Positions 1 through 13,300 of a DNA stretch of 64,000 nt are shown here, piece after piece. A model generated the notes under the pieces. It saw only the letters and a list, made by a program, of their open reading frames with translations. It was not told where the DNA came from and searched no databases. The first letter of the stretch is position 1, and each line of letters opens with the position of its first letter. The stretch is from NCBI RefSeq assembly GCF_014839805.1, contig NC_051119.1:10037245-10101244 (forward strand), in the 5' to 3' direction. Source of the DNA: Manduca sexta. Its lineage: Eukaryota > Arthropoda > Insecta > Lepidoptera > Sphingidae. Position numbers and translations under genes: made by a program.

Positions 1-308
1 GGCTCGTCTTTGCAAATCATCATCTGACAGATGTCTGCTGTCTTGTAAAAGCTTTTGTTGTCAATGGTCTTGAGAGCTTCTGTGACGGTCGGCAGGTCGA
101 CGATCTTGGCATGCATGAGCCAGTGATCCAAGCGTACTTCACCATGCCTCATGTCGTTGTCCATCTGGATGGTGAGGCGATTCTTGAGATTGTCGCCCGT
201 TTTCAACACTTCTCTGAGTATCTTCGCAGGTTCGTCTGGAAGCCGTAATATGAATTCCGACTCCAGCTCCGTCGGGTACTCCGGCTCACGTTTGTCCCTG
301 TTCATCAT
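1..308 (-). CDS. Taf7: TAF7, TFIID subunit 7, N-terminal part (runs off window)
   Basis: On the minus strand an open frame starts at the ATG at 308-306 and runs without a stop for 102 codons to the window edge. It opens [19 protein letters not shown] and continues through [55 protein letters not shown] and [11 protein letters not shown]. These are the hallmark blocks of the TAFII55 N-terminal domain of TAF7, including the Leu-Pro-Thr-Val/Thr-Ile-Asp/Lys-Thr-Ala-Asp-Ile core. In known systems TAF7 binds TAF1 in TFIID and restrains its activity at RNA polymerase II promoters. Two Met codons are adjacent and the first is chosen. The gene is head-to-head with INCENP; the starts are about 1.06 kb apart. 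The C-terminal part lies outside the window. No second copy follows the first N gap, because the repeated block begins inside the intergenic region. Confidence 0.93.
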   Translation of the reverse strand, partial: MMNRDKREPEYPTELESEFILRLPDEPAKILREVLKTGDNLKNRLTIQMDNDMRHGEVRLDHWLMHAKIVDLPTVTEALKTIDNKSFYKTADICQMMICKDE

Positions 309-1365
309 TTTCACGTAATTTAATGCACGAGTATTCAAATATTTTACCTCTTTAGAGGATTTTCTGGTAACAATGTCCTCCCTTCAGGCTTCAAGTATTG
401 ATCCACAGTATGTCTGTGATTAAATTACCCTGGCGCCATCTTCATTATTAATTTCTTAATACTATCATTTGCGCACATTTACAATTTATAACTTTATTCT
501 TATTCAACAAGTCTCAGTAAATTCAAACGAAGTTTTATGAAACACCGCTTTCGTCCATTTTCGGTTTTCAGTAACACTTTATGACATTTATGTTGGCAAA
601 ATCTAATCAATAATAGGGAATAGGGATGCACTGATATGATATTATGAATCGGTATATCAATTGACATCGGTACTAGGTATTTCTTGTAATGCGTTCTAAT
701 ATATATGACTAAATATCTAGCAATATAATAAACAAATTACATAAATTGTACGCAAAATCCGTCTAATTTTCTGCAAAGAGAAAGTCACTACTTTCATATG
801 TATAAAACATTATTCTTTTTGGCCATTACTGTATAACGCGGCGCAGCTCGGTGGGGCGTTTATAACTTTACTATAGCGATAACAAATATAAAATAAATAA
901 AAGAAAACAATAGCTGAAAAATATGAAAAAGAAACTTTACTTATCGCACTTGATATCTTTCATAATATTATTCCCAAACAGTGATAACTAGAGATTAGAT
1001 TATATTATGCACTTGTATAATATGTAGGACACTTGGATCCGTTTTTACATATAATTAGACCTTGTGCAAATTTTCGCTATGCATGTACTTTTTCATTAGG
1101 ATAACAAATAAAATATGACGTTGCATTATTACAGGCGTAACAAAGTTGCTAAGCTGAAAATAAATCCAATATTTGAAAATATGGGCAATTTTAAAATTTC
1201 ATAATTTGAACATGCTTTTGATTTGAACCTGAGATTTGAACGCATGTTACACATTATGATGTTGGCATCACTGCGCCGTTTTCATATTTCAAACGGTTTT
1301 TGTTTCGTATTCTATGGCGTTTGTCAAATCTAAAAGATTGTAATTGTGTTATTTTTATAATAATT
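309..1365. promoter_or_regulatory. Divergent TAF7/INCENP intergenic region
   Basis: AT-rich spacer between the TAF7 start (308, minus) and the INCENP start (1366, plus). It must hold both 5' UTRs and promoters, because the genes diverge with no other coding signal between them. I see no convincing TATA box with fixed spacing. The portion from 983 onward is repeated after the first N gap (from 19936), so the second INCENP copy has only about 385 bp of upstream sequence in this assembly. Confidence 0.5.
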
Positions 1366-4300
1366 ATGTCCATATTCAATGATTTATTACCTAAAATCAA
1401 AAAAATACCAAACGCTTTCATCAAAAGTTTTAATGATGATCTTAAGGTAAATGTGTTGTTACAAAAATATGGTGTCAGTGTTATAATTCGTCCTAAAGTT
1501 TGCTGTTTCGTTTAAAATATCAACTGATTGCAAATTTGTCTTGTTTAGAATAAGAAGATGGTGATTTTACTGTGATTCAGTGATTTTGAATGTGATTGCA
1601 GATTGCGTTTGACAATTTGGATAAGTTTGAGGAGGAATTTTTAAAAGCGAAAGGAAAGGCGCGAGATAAAACTCAAAAGGAGAAAAATACTACAACACTC
1701 CAAAGTATACACGAGGATGAAGGTACGCCATCAAGATTTATTAGAATTGGTTAGTTTAAACTCATATACAAGGCACCATATTGTGGTTGGACCAGTGATT
1801 TCTTATTGGCGTATGTCTTTGGATTTAATTTGATAAGTACTATTAGAACCCACTATATGACTTTGTTTAAGTATGCTTCGTAGTACACAATTTTTTATTA
1901 CCGTGTTGTTAATATGATACATTATTTGAGTTTCTGAATTTCTTGCATAGTGTAAGGGAAAAGTAAATTAATAGTTCAGGAAAACATTTAAATCCACATT
2001 GATTAACCTTCATTTGCATACTTTTATGTGGGGAGTTTTTGAACAATTTGTCAATCAAAAATTTTGAAATAAGCTGTTAATTCTGTCATTCTTAGTGGCC
2101 CTTATTCTTAGGGCCCCTTGAAACCAGGGGCCCGTGACCTTTTGCCATTGTCACTCTAGTTACACACTCTGGGTGGCATTAATGCTATTATGAGCACTTC
2201 TTTAGCAAACTCATCAAGAGAAAGGCTTGCTTGTCCTGTCATTACTTTGCATAAAAATAAAACTTGGTATAGATCTTTTCAAGCCTTGCATGACCAAAGG
2301 GTGAATCATTTCATCTATTTCAGTTTGGAGCATCATAGATAAAATTCACCTCAATCTTAAAGATACCATAAAGTCCTCAAACTTATATTATTGATTAAAA
2401 ACAATATTTCAGATGAATCAACAAAATCAGACGCCAGCTCGCAGCACAGGTCTAGCGCCAAATCAGTCACGGAGACAACGGGCAAGAGTTCAGTGGAGAG
2501 TGAACCTGACCAGCCGAAGAGGGCATCTAAAAAGCGGAATAAGAATGAGGTGGACGATGTCTTCAGTCCGGAGCAGGACAAGAGACTAAAGCGAAATGCT
2601 TCTGTTAAAGCACAGAGCATTATTTCTAAACAGGTATGTTCCTTTTAGGGTCTATAGTGTCTTTACAATTTGTAATTTGTTCTTGTGATATTTGGATCTG
2701 TGTAACTCCATCATTAAAATATCAAAACAAAAGTGGAAAACAACATACACCTTTATCCTTAAAGGAGTAGGAGGAGGTAAACAGGGTACTTACTTTCACA
2801 TATGTGTCTGTCCCATCATGTGATAGGAAGTGAGCCTTTTGCAATATTGAGCACAAAGTCCAGGCTCCGGGCTTATAGTGAAGAGAAAAACTCAATATTT
2901 TGCCTAACCTGGAATTCAAACTCAAGACCTTAGAGCAGTTTTGTATCACATACAATTACAGGATTATATCTTTGATTGTATCTTATAAATTAGATTATAC
3001 TAAATAAAATGCTTTATTATGTTAATCAAGTTTTTCCAGTGAGTCTTAGACTCTTATGCTTATTCCCAATTTTTTGTGATTTCTGACTTTTGTTGTATGG
3101 TACTGTATCCTTTAAAAAGCTAGAGCCATTATTGTTATAGTAACTATTTTTGCTATTTGTTATATTCATTCCAATATGAGTGGAATGTTATGATACTGAT
3201 ATGATAAAATGTGCAGGTAAATGTTAACTTAACACAAAAGTTGAGGCGTGAGAACTCGACAGAGAAGGTGGAGAAACCGCAGTCTTCGAGAAGCAGGCGC
3301 CGCAAGGACGATGACAAGGAAAACACACAGCCGATCATACAAAGTGAGTATGTCATTAATGTATAATATGAAGAATTGTGTGAACAATGAAGATATTTGG
3401 ATGCTTTATAGAAATCAACTCAGAATGCTAAATTAATTTAAATGTAATATGGTACGAAGATAGGCAGTTGCCGTAAAGAACAGGGTAGATTATTTTTATT
3501 AATTCATTTTTGAATTGTGGTTGGAAGTTTTGGTGTGCACATAGGTAACTTTAATCTTAAAATCATAAATTTGTATGCAATTGCGTCATTAAGTATCAGA
3601 TGGGCAGCTTGCTTCTACTTATTTGGTTGAATTAAAGCAAAAAAAAATGGATATCTTTTTGCTATAAATGTAAAATTTTTTAATAAGTATAACTGAGGGC
3701 CTATGTAACCTGTGCATTCTCCATAAGAGTTGTATATGAATTCTGCTACCCCAAACTATCCCAGCACTATTGATAAAGCCAAAACCCTGGCAGTAGTGGA
3801 ATGGGTCTATGCTTTGCAAAGGGCATTTTATCATACAAGGCTGGTGTTATTGATTATAACTGATGAATTAACGTCTTTGTCCAGTCAAAGAGGAGAAGGT
3901 GTCGTTGCCTCCTGAGCCAGAGTTGATGGAGATGGAATCATTGCCTCTCATCATCCCGATCAAACAGGAGGTGGATAAGGACGATATCGCCATGCCACCG
4001 CCGCCAGTGCCGTTGCCCAGTAAGTATTACTTAGGCAAGAAAACTTGCACAAGTCGACTTTCGCAAGCAATTTTTAACATGTAAACAAACATGGCAAGCT
4101 GACTTCTGCAAATTTTGAATACTTTCAGATACTGTAAAAAGCATTTGGTTCTTATGAAATATTTTACTTCGAAAACTTGCGTTTAAACTTAGTTTTATGT
4201 ATTTTGTTTGCCTTATGCAACAAGTTTCAGTCTCTGAGGTAATACTGTAAAGAAAACTCAATATAACTTCTAGTCTATTTTATATTATGTATATTCAGAT

Positions 4301-7300
4301 GTATTGTGCTATGTATATGTATAGCTAAATTAATAATTAATTGTCCAAATCAGAAGCACGCAGAGCGGCTGCGAAGGAGAAACCGAAGGAGGATGAAAGC
4401 AGCGAAGACGAGGGCGGCAGGCGGCGAACCACGCGCACCAGGAAACAGACTGACACCGCGCCTGTGGCAGGTAACGCGCACTGAATATACGAAAAATAAC
4501 TTGTATTTTAATGTATTACATTCGCATAAACATAAGAAATCAAAATACCGATACCATTAAGTATAATGTATGGATAACCTAAAAAGAAATTGGACAGTAT
4601 ATCAAATTATTGTATTTATTGTTAGCAATGGTATGTCCAATGACCACGGTTGAACATAGCTAACATTCATAAAAAAAATCTAGACTACCCTCTTGTTTTT
4701 TTTTTAAACACAGGATACAATAAAAACATATAATAATGACTATAGCTAGGGTTAGTGTTTGTTTAGATTACACTCCAAATTTTGGTTCTCTCCTCAAATA
4801 GGTGTTTAATCTATTTTTATTTAAGGTTTCAGAATAATCTAAATAGTAAGATAAGTAAATTACAAAGTCATTATCGGTTTGTTACATTTTGTATAAGTTC
4901 CATGGAAATTAATATCATGCATGTAGCACATTAATTAAGTTAAGGCAAATCTAAGAAAGTTTTGTGTGCAATATGTATCAGAGCTACAATTATTCACACA
5001 TCGGTTTTTCCCAACGACACACCGTATCCGATTCAATTAATATGTTAGACAATATAGACTTCTTATTTGTATACAAAATTATACGTGTCTTATGCAGCCC
5101 CGCGGTCCACACGTGGCTCCCGCGCGACGCAGGCCGAGGCGGAGGAGCCCGCGCCCACCGACGCTAGGCCCAAACGGACCAGGGCAAAGAAGGTAACAAC
5201 TACTAAGGTTAAACAGAAACTCATTTTAATAAATTATAAAAAAAAAAACTGTGGATTTACTTCACTACATTTCTTTCCAGAAACCAACTGATGTAGTCAA
5301 TGGCGATGTAGAAAAGGATGCACAGGCTTCAATACTCAGTGGAATTGGTAAGTATAAAATATAATTATAATTTTTGCATTATACATATTAGGTTTTATTT
5401 TTATATGTATTGACATTTTTTTTATTTTTTATTTTATAGAATCTTCCACTGAGAAACCAAGACCGAAGAGAACAAGAAAAATACAAAAGGCGGCGTAAGT
5501 ATCACAACATATCAGTTCTAACCAATGTCACATAATTAAGCAAAAGCTGTTTTTTCCACTATAATATAGAATTTAAAAATTATTTTCGATCTTACACAAC
5601 TGTCAAAGAAGCGTATTGTTTTTACTATAATATACATTATTCTAATAGTCTTTTAACATTTCGTTGTATCGTCCCATAGTTACGTCGATACCGATAAAGA
5701 GTCCGAACCAGAGACACAGCCAGAACCCATTGTATCACCAAAGGAAGAGAGGGTGTCCGCACCAGAGGTGAAATCGCCGATACTGCCGCTCAAAGTGAAA
5801 AACAACATTAAAGATAAGGACAAACAAGAGACAGAGAAAAAAGACAAAGAGAAGGAAAGAGTAGAAGTGGACGCGATAGAAAAGGAGATAATGAATGAGA
5901 CTCATGTGTTGAAGGACACGCCAGCTGTCACAGACATGGACAAGACTGTTATACTGCCAAACGGACATACGGCGCCCGCGCAGAAAACTGTAAGTATAGA
6001 ATAAACCACTCTTTTTTGCCAGATTACAGCAGGATGTCTTAAAAGAATTCGTAATTTACTGTCTGATGTCACAGATATAATGGCCTAAGTGTGCGAGGGA
6101 GATAGCAATGTTTCCTGTTACGCTCCCATTGTAGTAACGATATTGCGTATATTCATTGTAATAAATACGATTGTACATTTTTATTACATACATACATACA
6201 TAACATCACGCATTTTATCCCCGAAGGGGTATGCAGAGGCGCAACTAGGGCACCCACTTTTCGCCAAGTATGTTCCGTCCCATGATGTGATAGGGGGCGA
6301 GCCTATCGCCATATCGGGCACAAATTCCAGACTCCGGGCTGATACTGAGCAGAAAAACCCAAATATCACTTTTTATTGCTTTTATAATATTAACATGGTA
6401 CATATGACTTTATGTAAACATAAGATGCTATGTCTAATGATATTGTATTTGTTGTCTTCAGATGAATATGAACGAGACAGTGGTGCTAGAAACAAGGCCG
6501 GCCATGGACGCAACTGTAGTACTCAACAATGGTATGGCTTAAGACATTTTATATACTATGCTGGTGGTGGGATATATTTTATATCCGCCCGGATAGCAAC
6601 CACCGTATTCAATGTGTTAAAATCCGCTATAGTGGCCCACGTAAGTGTGTCGCGTTTCGGGATCAGCCTGTATACATCCGGTTCCAACAAGCCGGCATTA
6701 TTGGGTCGACTGCCGAGGGGTAAATGCTGGTGGTAGGATATATTTCATATCCGCCCAGAAAGTGACCACCGTACATAAGATGTTAATATCCGCCATAGTG
6801 GCCCACGTAAGTGTGTCGCGTTCCAGTGATCAGCCTGTATATCCGGTTCCAACAGGCCGGCATTATTGTGTCGACTGCCGAGGGGTAAATGCTGGTGGTA
6901 GGATATATTTCATATCCGCCCAGAAAGTGACCACCGTACATAAGATGTTAATATCCGCCATAGTGGCCCACGTAAGTGTGTCGCGTTCAGAAATCAGCCT
7001 GTGTAGATCCTAATCTATACTATTATATAAAGCTGAAGAGTTTGTTTATTTGTTTGTTTGTTTGTTTGTTTGAACGCGCTAATCTCAGGAACTACTGGAT
7101 CAAACTGAAAAATTATTTTTGTGTTGGATAGCCCTTTGTTCGTGGAGTGCTATAGGCTATATATCATCACGCTATGACAAATAGAAGCGGGGCAGTAATG
7201 GCTAATCTCAGGAACTATCGGTTCGAACTGAAAAAATCTTTTTTGTGTTGGATAGCCCTTTGTTCTTTGAGTGCTAAAGACTATATATTATCACGCTATG

Positions 7301-10300
7301 ACCAATAGGATCGGAGCAGTAATGAAACATGTTGCAAAAACGGGGAAAATTTAGTAGTGTTGAGAGCTTCCGTGCGTGCGCTGCATAAACGGTTAAAGTT
7401 ATGCAACAATGATGTATGACGGGATTGTTCCTCTTAAAAAGTTCTACAAAAATATATTATTAAGCAAAGTCCCCCGCTCCATCTGTCTGCCTGAACGTAT
7501 TAAACTCAAAAACTACCCAACGTATTAAGATGAAATTTGGTAAGGAGACAGTTTGAGACCCTGGGAAGAACATAGGCTCCCGGGAAAATATATAGCGAGA
7601 CTTTTATAACGGAAAACTTTAGCCCGAAAAACTTTATAACGCGGGCGGAGCCGCATGCAAAAGCTAGTTTAATAATACGGCGACGATGCCTCTCCGAGTT
7701 GGAATGTGTTACGACCTTTCATACAGATGAGCCATATCGCATATCGGATATTAATAATAAAACACGAAAAAGCCTATTCAATTATAAAAGCATCCGTAAC
7801 CAGACACTCTGCAAAAATAGATTATTAAATCGAAAGATTGAACGTAATAACTATCCACAAAATACTTGGCTAGAGTATACATACTAGCAACTGCTTCAAA
7901 TCATAGCGCGATGTAGCTGTGAAAGCGGTCAACACGGACCCACACGCGGCACACATGTCGCGCGACATTTTAACACACCGCGATAAATACGAACACGTGT
8001 CATGGAGACAGGGGATTTTTTTCAATCATATATTGCCTCATTCGCAAGATATTATAGGAAAAATTAAATTTGTTGCAAAGATAGCGCCATCTGTTGGTAT
8101 CTGAGAAGATACTTATAGTAGGGAATGTTCATGCTTTGTGAGTATCCTAATATAATTGTGTCGACCGAGGGGCAATCATCTCTCGTCAGTTGACATTCTA
8201 TTGGACCCTACTCCACTTACTACCAGGTGCAGTGGAGACACTTCTGTGCACTTATAAAACAAAATACTATGCATTTTTGTTGTCTGAATAAAGAATAATT
8301 ATGAACCAATTCATTTTCGAATCAGTAAAAAGGTTAATACATTTCTATTTACATTGAAACATCACTGCACCTGCCATCATGTATTAACAATCCCAAGAAC
8401 AGTTGTGTATTAATGATATATTACTCATTGTTAGCTGCACATAGGCTGTTGTAAGCTATCAGCTGCCCGACTTCACCATACCAATGTAACCATTGTTTTT
8501 AATAATTTTCCATATAGTTAATTGAAGCGACCATCTGATCCATTATACGCATGTAATTTACAATGTTATAGATAATATTTTTCTGAACAGATCCGAAAGG
8601 CGTGGACATTACGGATGACAACTCTCTAATTACTGACGACAGCGATTCTGCGCACACGCCACCTCCGAAACAACCACCTACAGTTCAACCCACGTGAGTA
8701 TTTATATACAATATTAAAATGGGTTTTTCTTGATATTCGACTGCCTTGCTCGTTTGGTTGTAGATGAGTAGGAAAACTTACAGAATTTGAGTTCCGCAAA
8801 TTTTTGTAACAATCATGGCTAGTTGATTTTTGGAAATATTGAATTAAGGCTTGTGGCGATTCGCTTGTGTATAGAATTATTGAAGTCAGTAGATTGCTGT
8901 GTGAACTAGGTGGTCTAAACTTAGAATATCACATTTGCTGTGTTGTGGTTTCGGGACAGATTCCAAAGATCGGTAAAGTTATATTGGTGTTTTTCTGCTC
9001 AGTGTCAACTTTGTAGTATCAGATATCCCAATTGGTTCGCCCCTTATCATATCAAGAGACGGTATACATAATATAGCTAAATATGGGAGGACTATTTTGC
9101 GCCACTGCCTAATCCTATCGAGTTAGTAGACTAAGGGGCGTCCTCAAAAACAAACCTCTACGGAGTTTGTGGTGTATTATGTTCCAAATAGCGGACCCTA
9201 ATGTGAACCAAACCAGAATGTTAACATAGTTATTATATGAAACAGTAAACCTAATATTGAGTCATTAGTAAAAATAACCCTACGCTATTCAAATAAGTAT
9301 TGTATAACTATTCTTTTGAAAATGTCCAGGTCTGCTGTGAAAGAGAAGGTCCAGCAGTTCGAAGAGATGGCGTCGCGAGTGACTCGCACAAAGACCAGAG
9401 CCATGGCCAAAAAGGTGAACTAAATAATCATTTTTGTACAAGTACCACTTATTTTTAGGTCTTATTTACTGCTGAGTCTGTGTCATATAAGCCTTATGTA
9501 TATAGACATAAGGTGGAAATTTCAATGTCATCATTGATATTTTTTTGGCCGATTTTAGTATAAAGCAAACTTCGGATCGACACCAAAAATAGACCAAACA
9601 GAACAAAACTTATTTGACATGCCAAAAGATTTAATTTTGATTGGGTTATTTTTACCATTGCATTATAGTTTACTGCTAAAACTAACTAAAAGATTACTAA
9701 TACCAGCCATACGTCTATAGATATAAATTGCAGTTTCCACTGTCATTATATTTCTGCTGAAATTACATTTTTAAATGGACAAAAAGCTTACAATGTACTC
9801 GTTTTGTGCAGGAGGACCCAGTAGAGAACCAAACGCCGCCCGATAAGATAGTGAAGGCGGTGCTGTCGTCTGACACGTTGCACAAAATGAACGACATGAT
9901 CTTCAACGGGAAGCCGCCCCAGCATCAGGTGCGTTTACTAATACTACATCACATCTTTACACCGTTTTAGGGGCAGGCAGAGATGTATCAAACAGTCATT
10001 TTGTTAGCTATGTTAGGTCCCATGTAATGGAGGGCGGGTCTATTGCCATATACCAAGTGCAGTTTTGCATTCCAAGCTTGATACTAAAAAAAATTCCAAC
10101 ACTATAATGCGAGATTTAGATTAGCAACTAAACTTGCAGAAGTAAACTTACTCATGGAATTTTTACCGTATAAAAAATCACTGCTAGAGTAAATGCATTT
10201 AGAAATTCCTTCTGTCAATATATTGTTACAAGAATTAGTTACATTTACTTTTACGTTTAGCTGATAGATAATTTTTATGCTGTATCCGTCCCTCGTTTAA

Positions 10301-13300
10301 ATAAATCAATTATATTGTAATAATATAGGTTATAAAGTGGCAAGTGGCAATGGGCAGGGCACATAGGTCGTAGAACTGATGGCCATTGGGGCGGAAAAGT
10401 TTTGGAGTGGAAACCACGAATTGGGAGACGCAGCGTAGACAGGCTCCCCACGAGATGGACCGACGACCTGGTGAGGGTCGACGACCGACGGACGAGGGCG
10501 TCCCAGAACTGATCCCTATGATGCTCAGTGGGGGAGGCCTATATCCAGCTGTGGACGAAATGATGATGACGATGATTATTATTTTTCTAAGTGTCATGCG
10601 TGCTTTTGATTTGTATGATTTCATTGTACCTTTTTATTTGTAAGTCATGTTGTAAAAAAATATTTATGTAATTCATACTTTTGGTTCGCTACATAAAAAT
10701 AAATGGAGAAATTGGAAGTGAATGTTGTGGCATTGCAGACGTCGAGTTCAGCGGTGAAGCCCCGCGCGGCGGTGCCGGTGCCGAAGGTGGCGTCGTCCGC
10801 GTCCAAGCTCAGCGCGCTGCGCGCCGCGCGCGACGCCGAGGAGCGCGACCGCGAGGACGCGCGCAGGAAGAAGGAGGCCCTGCTCGACGCCAAGCGGGAG
10901 CTGCAGCGGAAGTACGATACCAACATTATTCTCTTTTTTGTTTCCTTTACTCATAGGAATGGGATAATGTCGACCGTTTTCAATAAATCATACATCGCGA
11001 TACTAAATCAAACGGAATTTAGAAGTATTTTTTGAGATGCTTTCAAATTGCTTTGATTGTTTTAATCGGGATCAGATTAAATATTAAGATTGGTATCGTT
11101 TATTGGTTATAATTATTTAGAACATGTTTAAGATCTCATTAAGTTAAGACTACACAGAATGTATGTTAGTTGTGTCACTACGAAAAACATAATACTTTTC
11201 CTTGAATCATTACCACAATATGAACTCTGCTTAGTGTAACATAATCTAATTACTCATTTAGACTATTAGCAAGTAATCTCTAATAACTTTACTATGAATT
11301 ATGAGTAATGAATACACCGGAATCGTGACTTCTTCTGTACTCAGCAACTATTTATATCGGGATTAAAACTGTGTGTTGTGTCAGGAAGCGCGAGGAGAAG
11401 ATGGCAGCGGCGGCGGCGGCGCGCGACGCGGCCGAGCGCGAGCGACGCGCCGCGCACTCCGCCGCCGCCTCGCAGCGGGACAAGCGCCAGCACCAGCTCG
11501 ACTGCGGGCGGCAGGACCGGCTGCGAGACATCGAACGGGTACACCACACACGTCTATCTATATCTATACTATTATATAAAGCTGAAGAGTTTGTTTGTTT
11601 GTTTGTTTGTTTGTTTGAACGCGCTAATCTCAGGAACTACCGGTCCAAATCGAAAAATTCTTTTTGCGTTGGATAGCCCTTTGTTCGTGGAGTGCTATAG
11701 GCTATATATCATCACGCTATACCCAATAGGAGCGGAGCAGTAATGGCTCATCTCAGGAAATACCGGTCCAAACTGAAAAATTCTTTTTGCGTTGGATAGC
11801 TCTTTGTTCGTGGAGTGCTATAGGCTATATATCATCACAAAAAAATCTTTTTGCGTTGGATAGCCTTTTGTTCGTGGAGTGCTATAGGCTATATATCATC
11901 ACGCTATACCCAATAGGAGCAGAGCAGTAATGGCTAATCTCAGGAACTACCGGTTCGAACTAAAAAAATCATTTTGCATTGGATAGCCCTTTGTTCGTGA
12001 AGTGCTATAGGCTATATATCATCACGCTATGACCAATAGGAGCAGAGCAGTAATGGCTAATCTCAGAAACTAGGAGTTTGAACTGGGCCCTTATTCTCTA
12101 TCCCGCACGTTATTTTAACAGTGCGTAACAAGCACGTAACACAACACATCATGTTTAGGACTATAGAAATTTGGCTTACAGAATACCATTTCACGCACAT
12201 TTCTCAAAGATAACATGACACGGCCGCGTTACGAGTTTACACTATCATACAGAATAAGGGTCCTGAATAATTCTTTTTGTGTTGGGTAGCCCTTTGTTCC
12301 TGGAATGCTATAGGCTATATATATCATCACGCTATGCCCAATAGGAGCGGAGCAGTAATCGCTAATCTCAGGAACTACCGGTTCGAACTGAAAAAATATT
12401 TTTGTGTTGGATAGCCCTTTGTTCCTGGAGTGCTATAGGTTATATATCGTCACGCTATGACCAATAGGAGCGGAGCAGTAATGAAACATGTTGCAAAAAC
12501 GGGGACAATTTATTAGTTATGAGAGCTTCCGTTGCGTGCGCTGCGTAAACGGTTAAAGTTATGCAACAATGATGTATGACGGGATTGTTCCTCTTAAAAA
12601 GTTCTAAAAAATATATTATAAAACAAAGTTCCCGGCTGCATCTGTCTGCCTGAATGTGTTAAACTCAAAACTACCCAACGTATTAAGAGGAAATTTGGCA
12701 TGGAGACAGTCTGGGACCCTGGGAAGAACATAGGCTCCCGGGAAACTACTACTTTTATAACGGTAAACTTTAGCCTGAAAAACTTTATAACGCGGGCGGA
12801 GCCGCGGGCAAAAGCTAGTACTCATATAAAGATGAAGAGTTTGTTTGCTTGAACGCACTAATCTCGGGACCTAATAGGGAGCTACATCACTCCTAAGTGC
12901 TATAGGCTACTTATTATCCCGGGAAAATGTTAGTCCCGGAAAGACTTTTTCACGCGAGCGTAGCTGCGAGCAAAGGTATGTTCGAATGTTTCTGGAACAT
13001 TCAAAATGTCACTACAGGTCGCGTTGTATTTCAAATTTAGTAATAAGTTTGGATCAAATAAAATGCCGTGACCAAACTTATCCCAACACACTACTCTCTA
13101 TATTATTTTATGCGGCTGTCCAAACTGTCTTTAAGTGATAAATTAAAATGAATAAAATATTGTAACGCGAAGAAATTAATTGTACGTTGTACGTTTCACA
13201 GAAAAAAATGGAGCTTGCGCGTAAAGTAGCCGAGACGGAAGAGAGGCGACGCGCGGAGGAACTAGCGCGACGGCAGAGGCTCGCCAGCGAACAACGCAAG

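Larger units (their letters stand above)
1366..5494 (+). other. Incenp: INCENP copy 1, exons 1-9 (N-terminal and basic linker)
   Basis: Coding exons by splice sites and phase: 1366-1446, 1602-1722, 2413-2633, 3217-3343, 3885-4019, 4354-4470, 5098-5192, 5281-5347 and 5440-5494. Exons 1-2 encode the short predicted helical N-terminus (IAFDNLDKFEEEFLKAK) expected to join the Survivin/Borealin bundle. Exon 4 carries RRENST, a basophilic kinase-type site. Exon 5 carries two sumoylation-type motifs (IKEE and IKQE) flanking an acidic/proline stretch. Exons 6, 7 and 9 each hold Lys/Arg-rich patches. These exons contain four of the five residues that differ between the copies: V95A, P224A, E237D and T288A (copy 1 first). 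Confidence 0.85.
5680..9928 (+). other. Incenp: INCENP copy 1, exons 10-14 (acidic/charged middle)
   Basis: Exons 5680-5989, 6462-6531, 8591-8693, 9330-9414 and 9812-9928. Exon 10 is the longest (310 nt), Lys/Glu-rich, and holds the fifth between-copy difference (P356H). Exon 12 is acidic then proline-rich (HTPPPKQPP). Exon 13 encodes a basic helical segment (VKEKVQQFEEMASRVTRTK). Exon 14 ends with HKMNDMIFNGKPP before the long helix. Introns 10 and 11 carry the SINE-like insertion, the 165-bp tandem repeats and a Helitron. Confidence 0.85.

Noticed and set aside
6561..7013. CRISPR-like or coding tandem repeat
   Set aside because: The units are about 165 bp with no spacer pattern, in an intron of a eukaryotic gene. 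The open frame through them varies with unit number between haplotypes.
10681..11580. Many long open frames on both strands around INCENP exons 15-16
   Set aside because: They are shadows of very GC-rich, Arg/Ala/Glu-rich coding exons. Only the frame that joins through splice sites to exons 14 and 17 makes a continuous INCENP protein.
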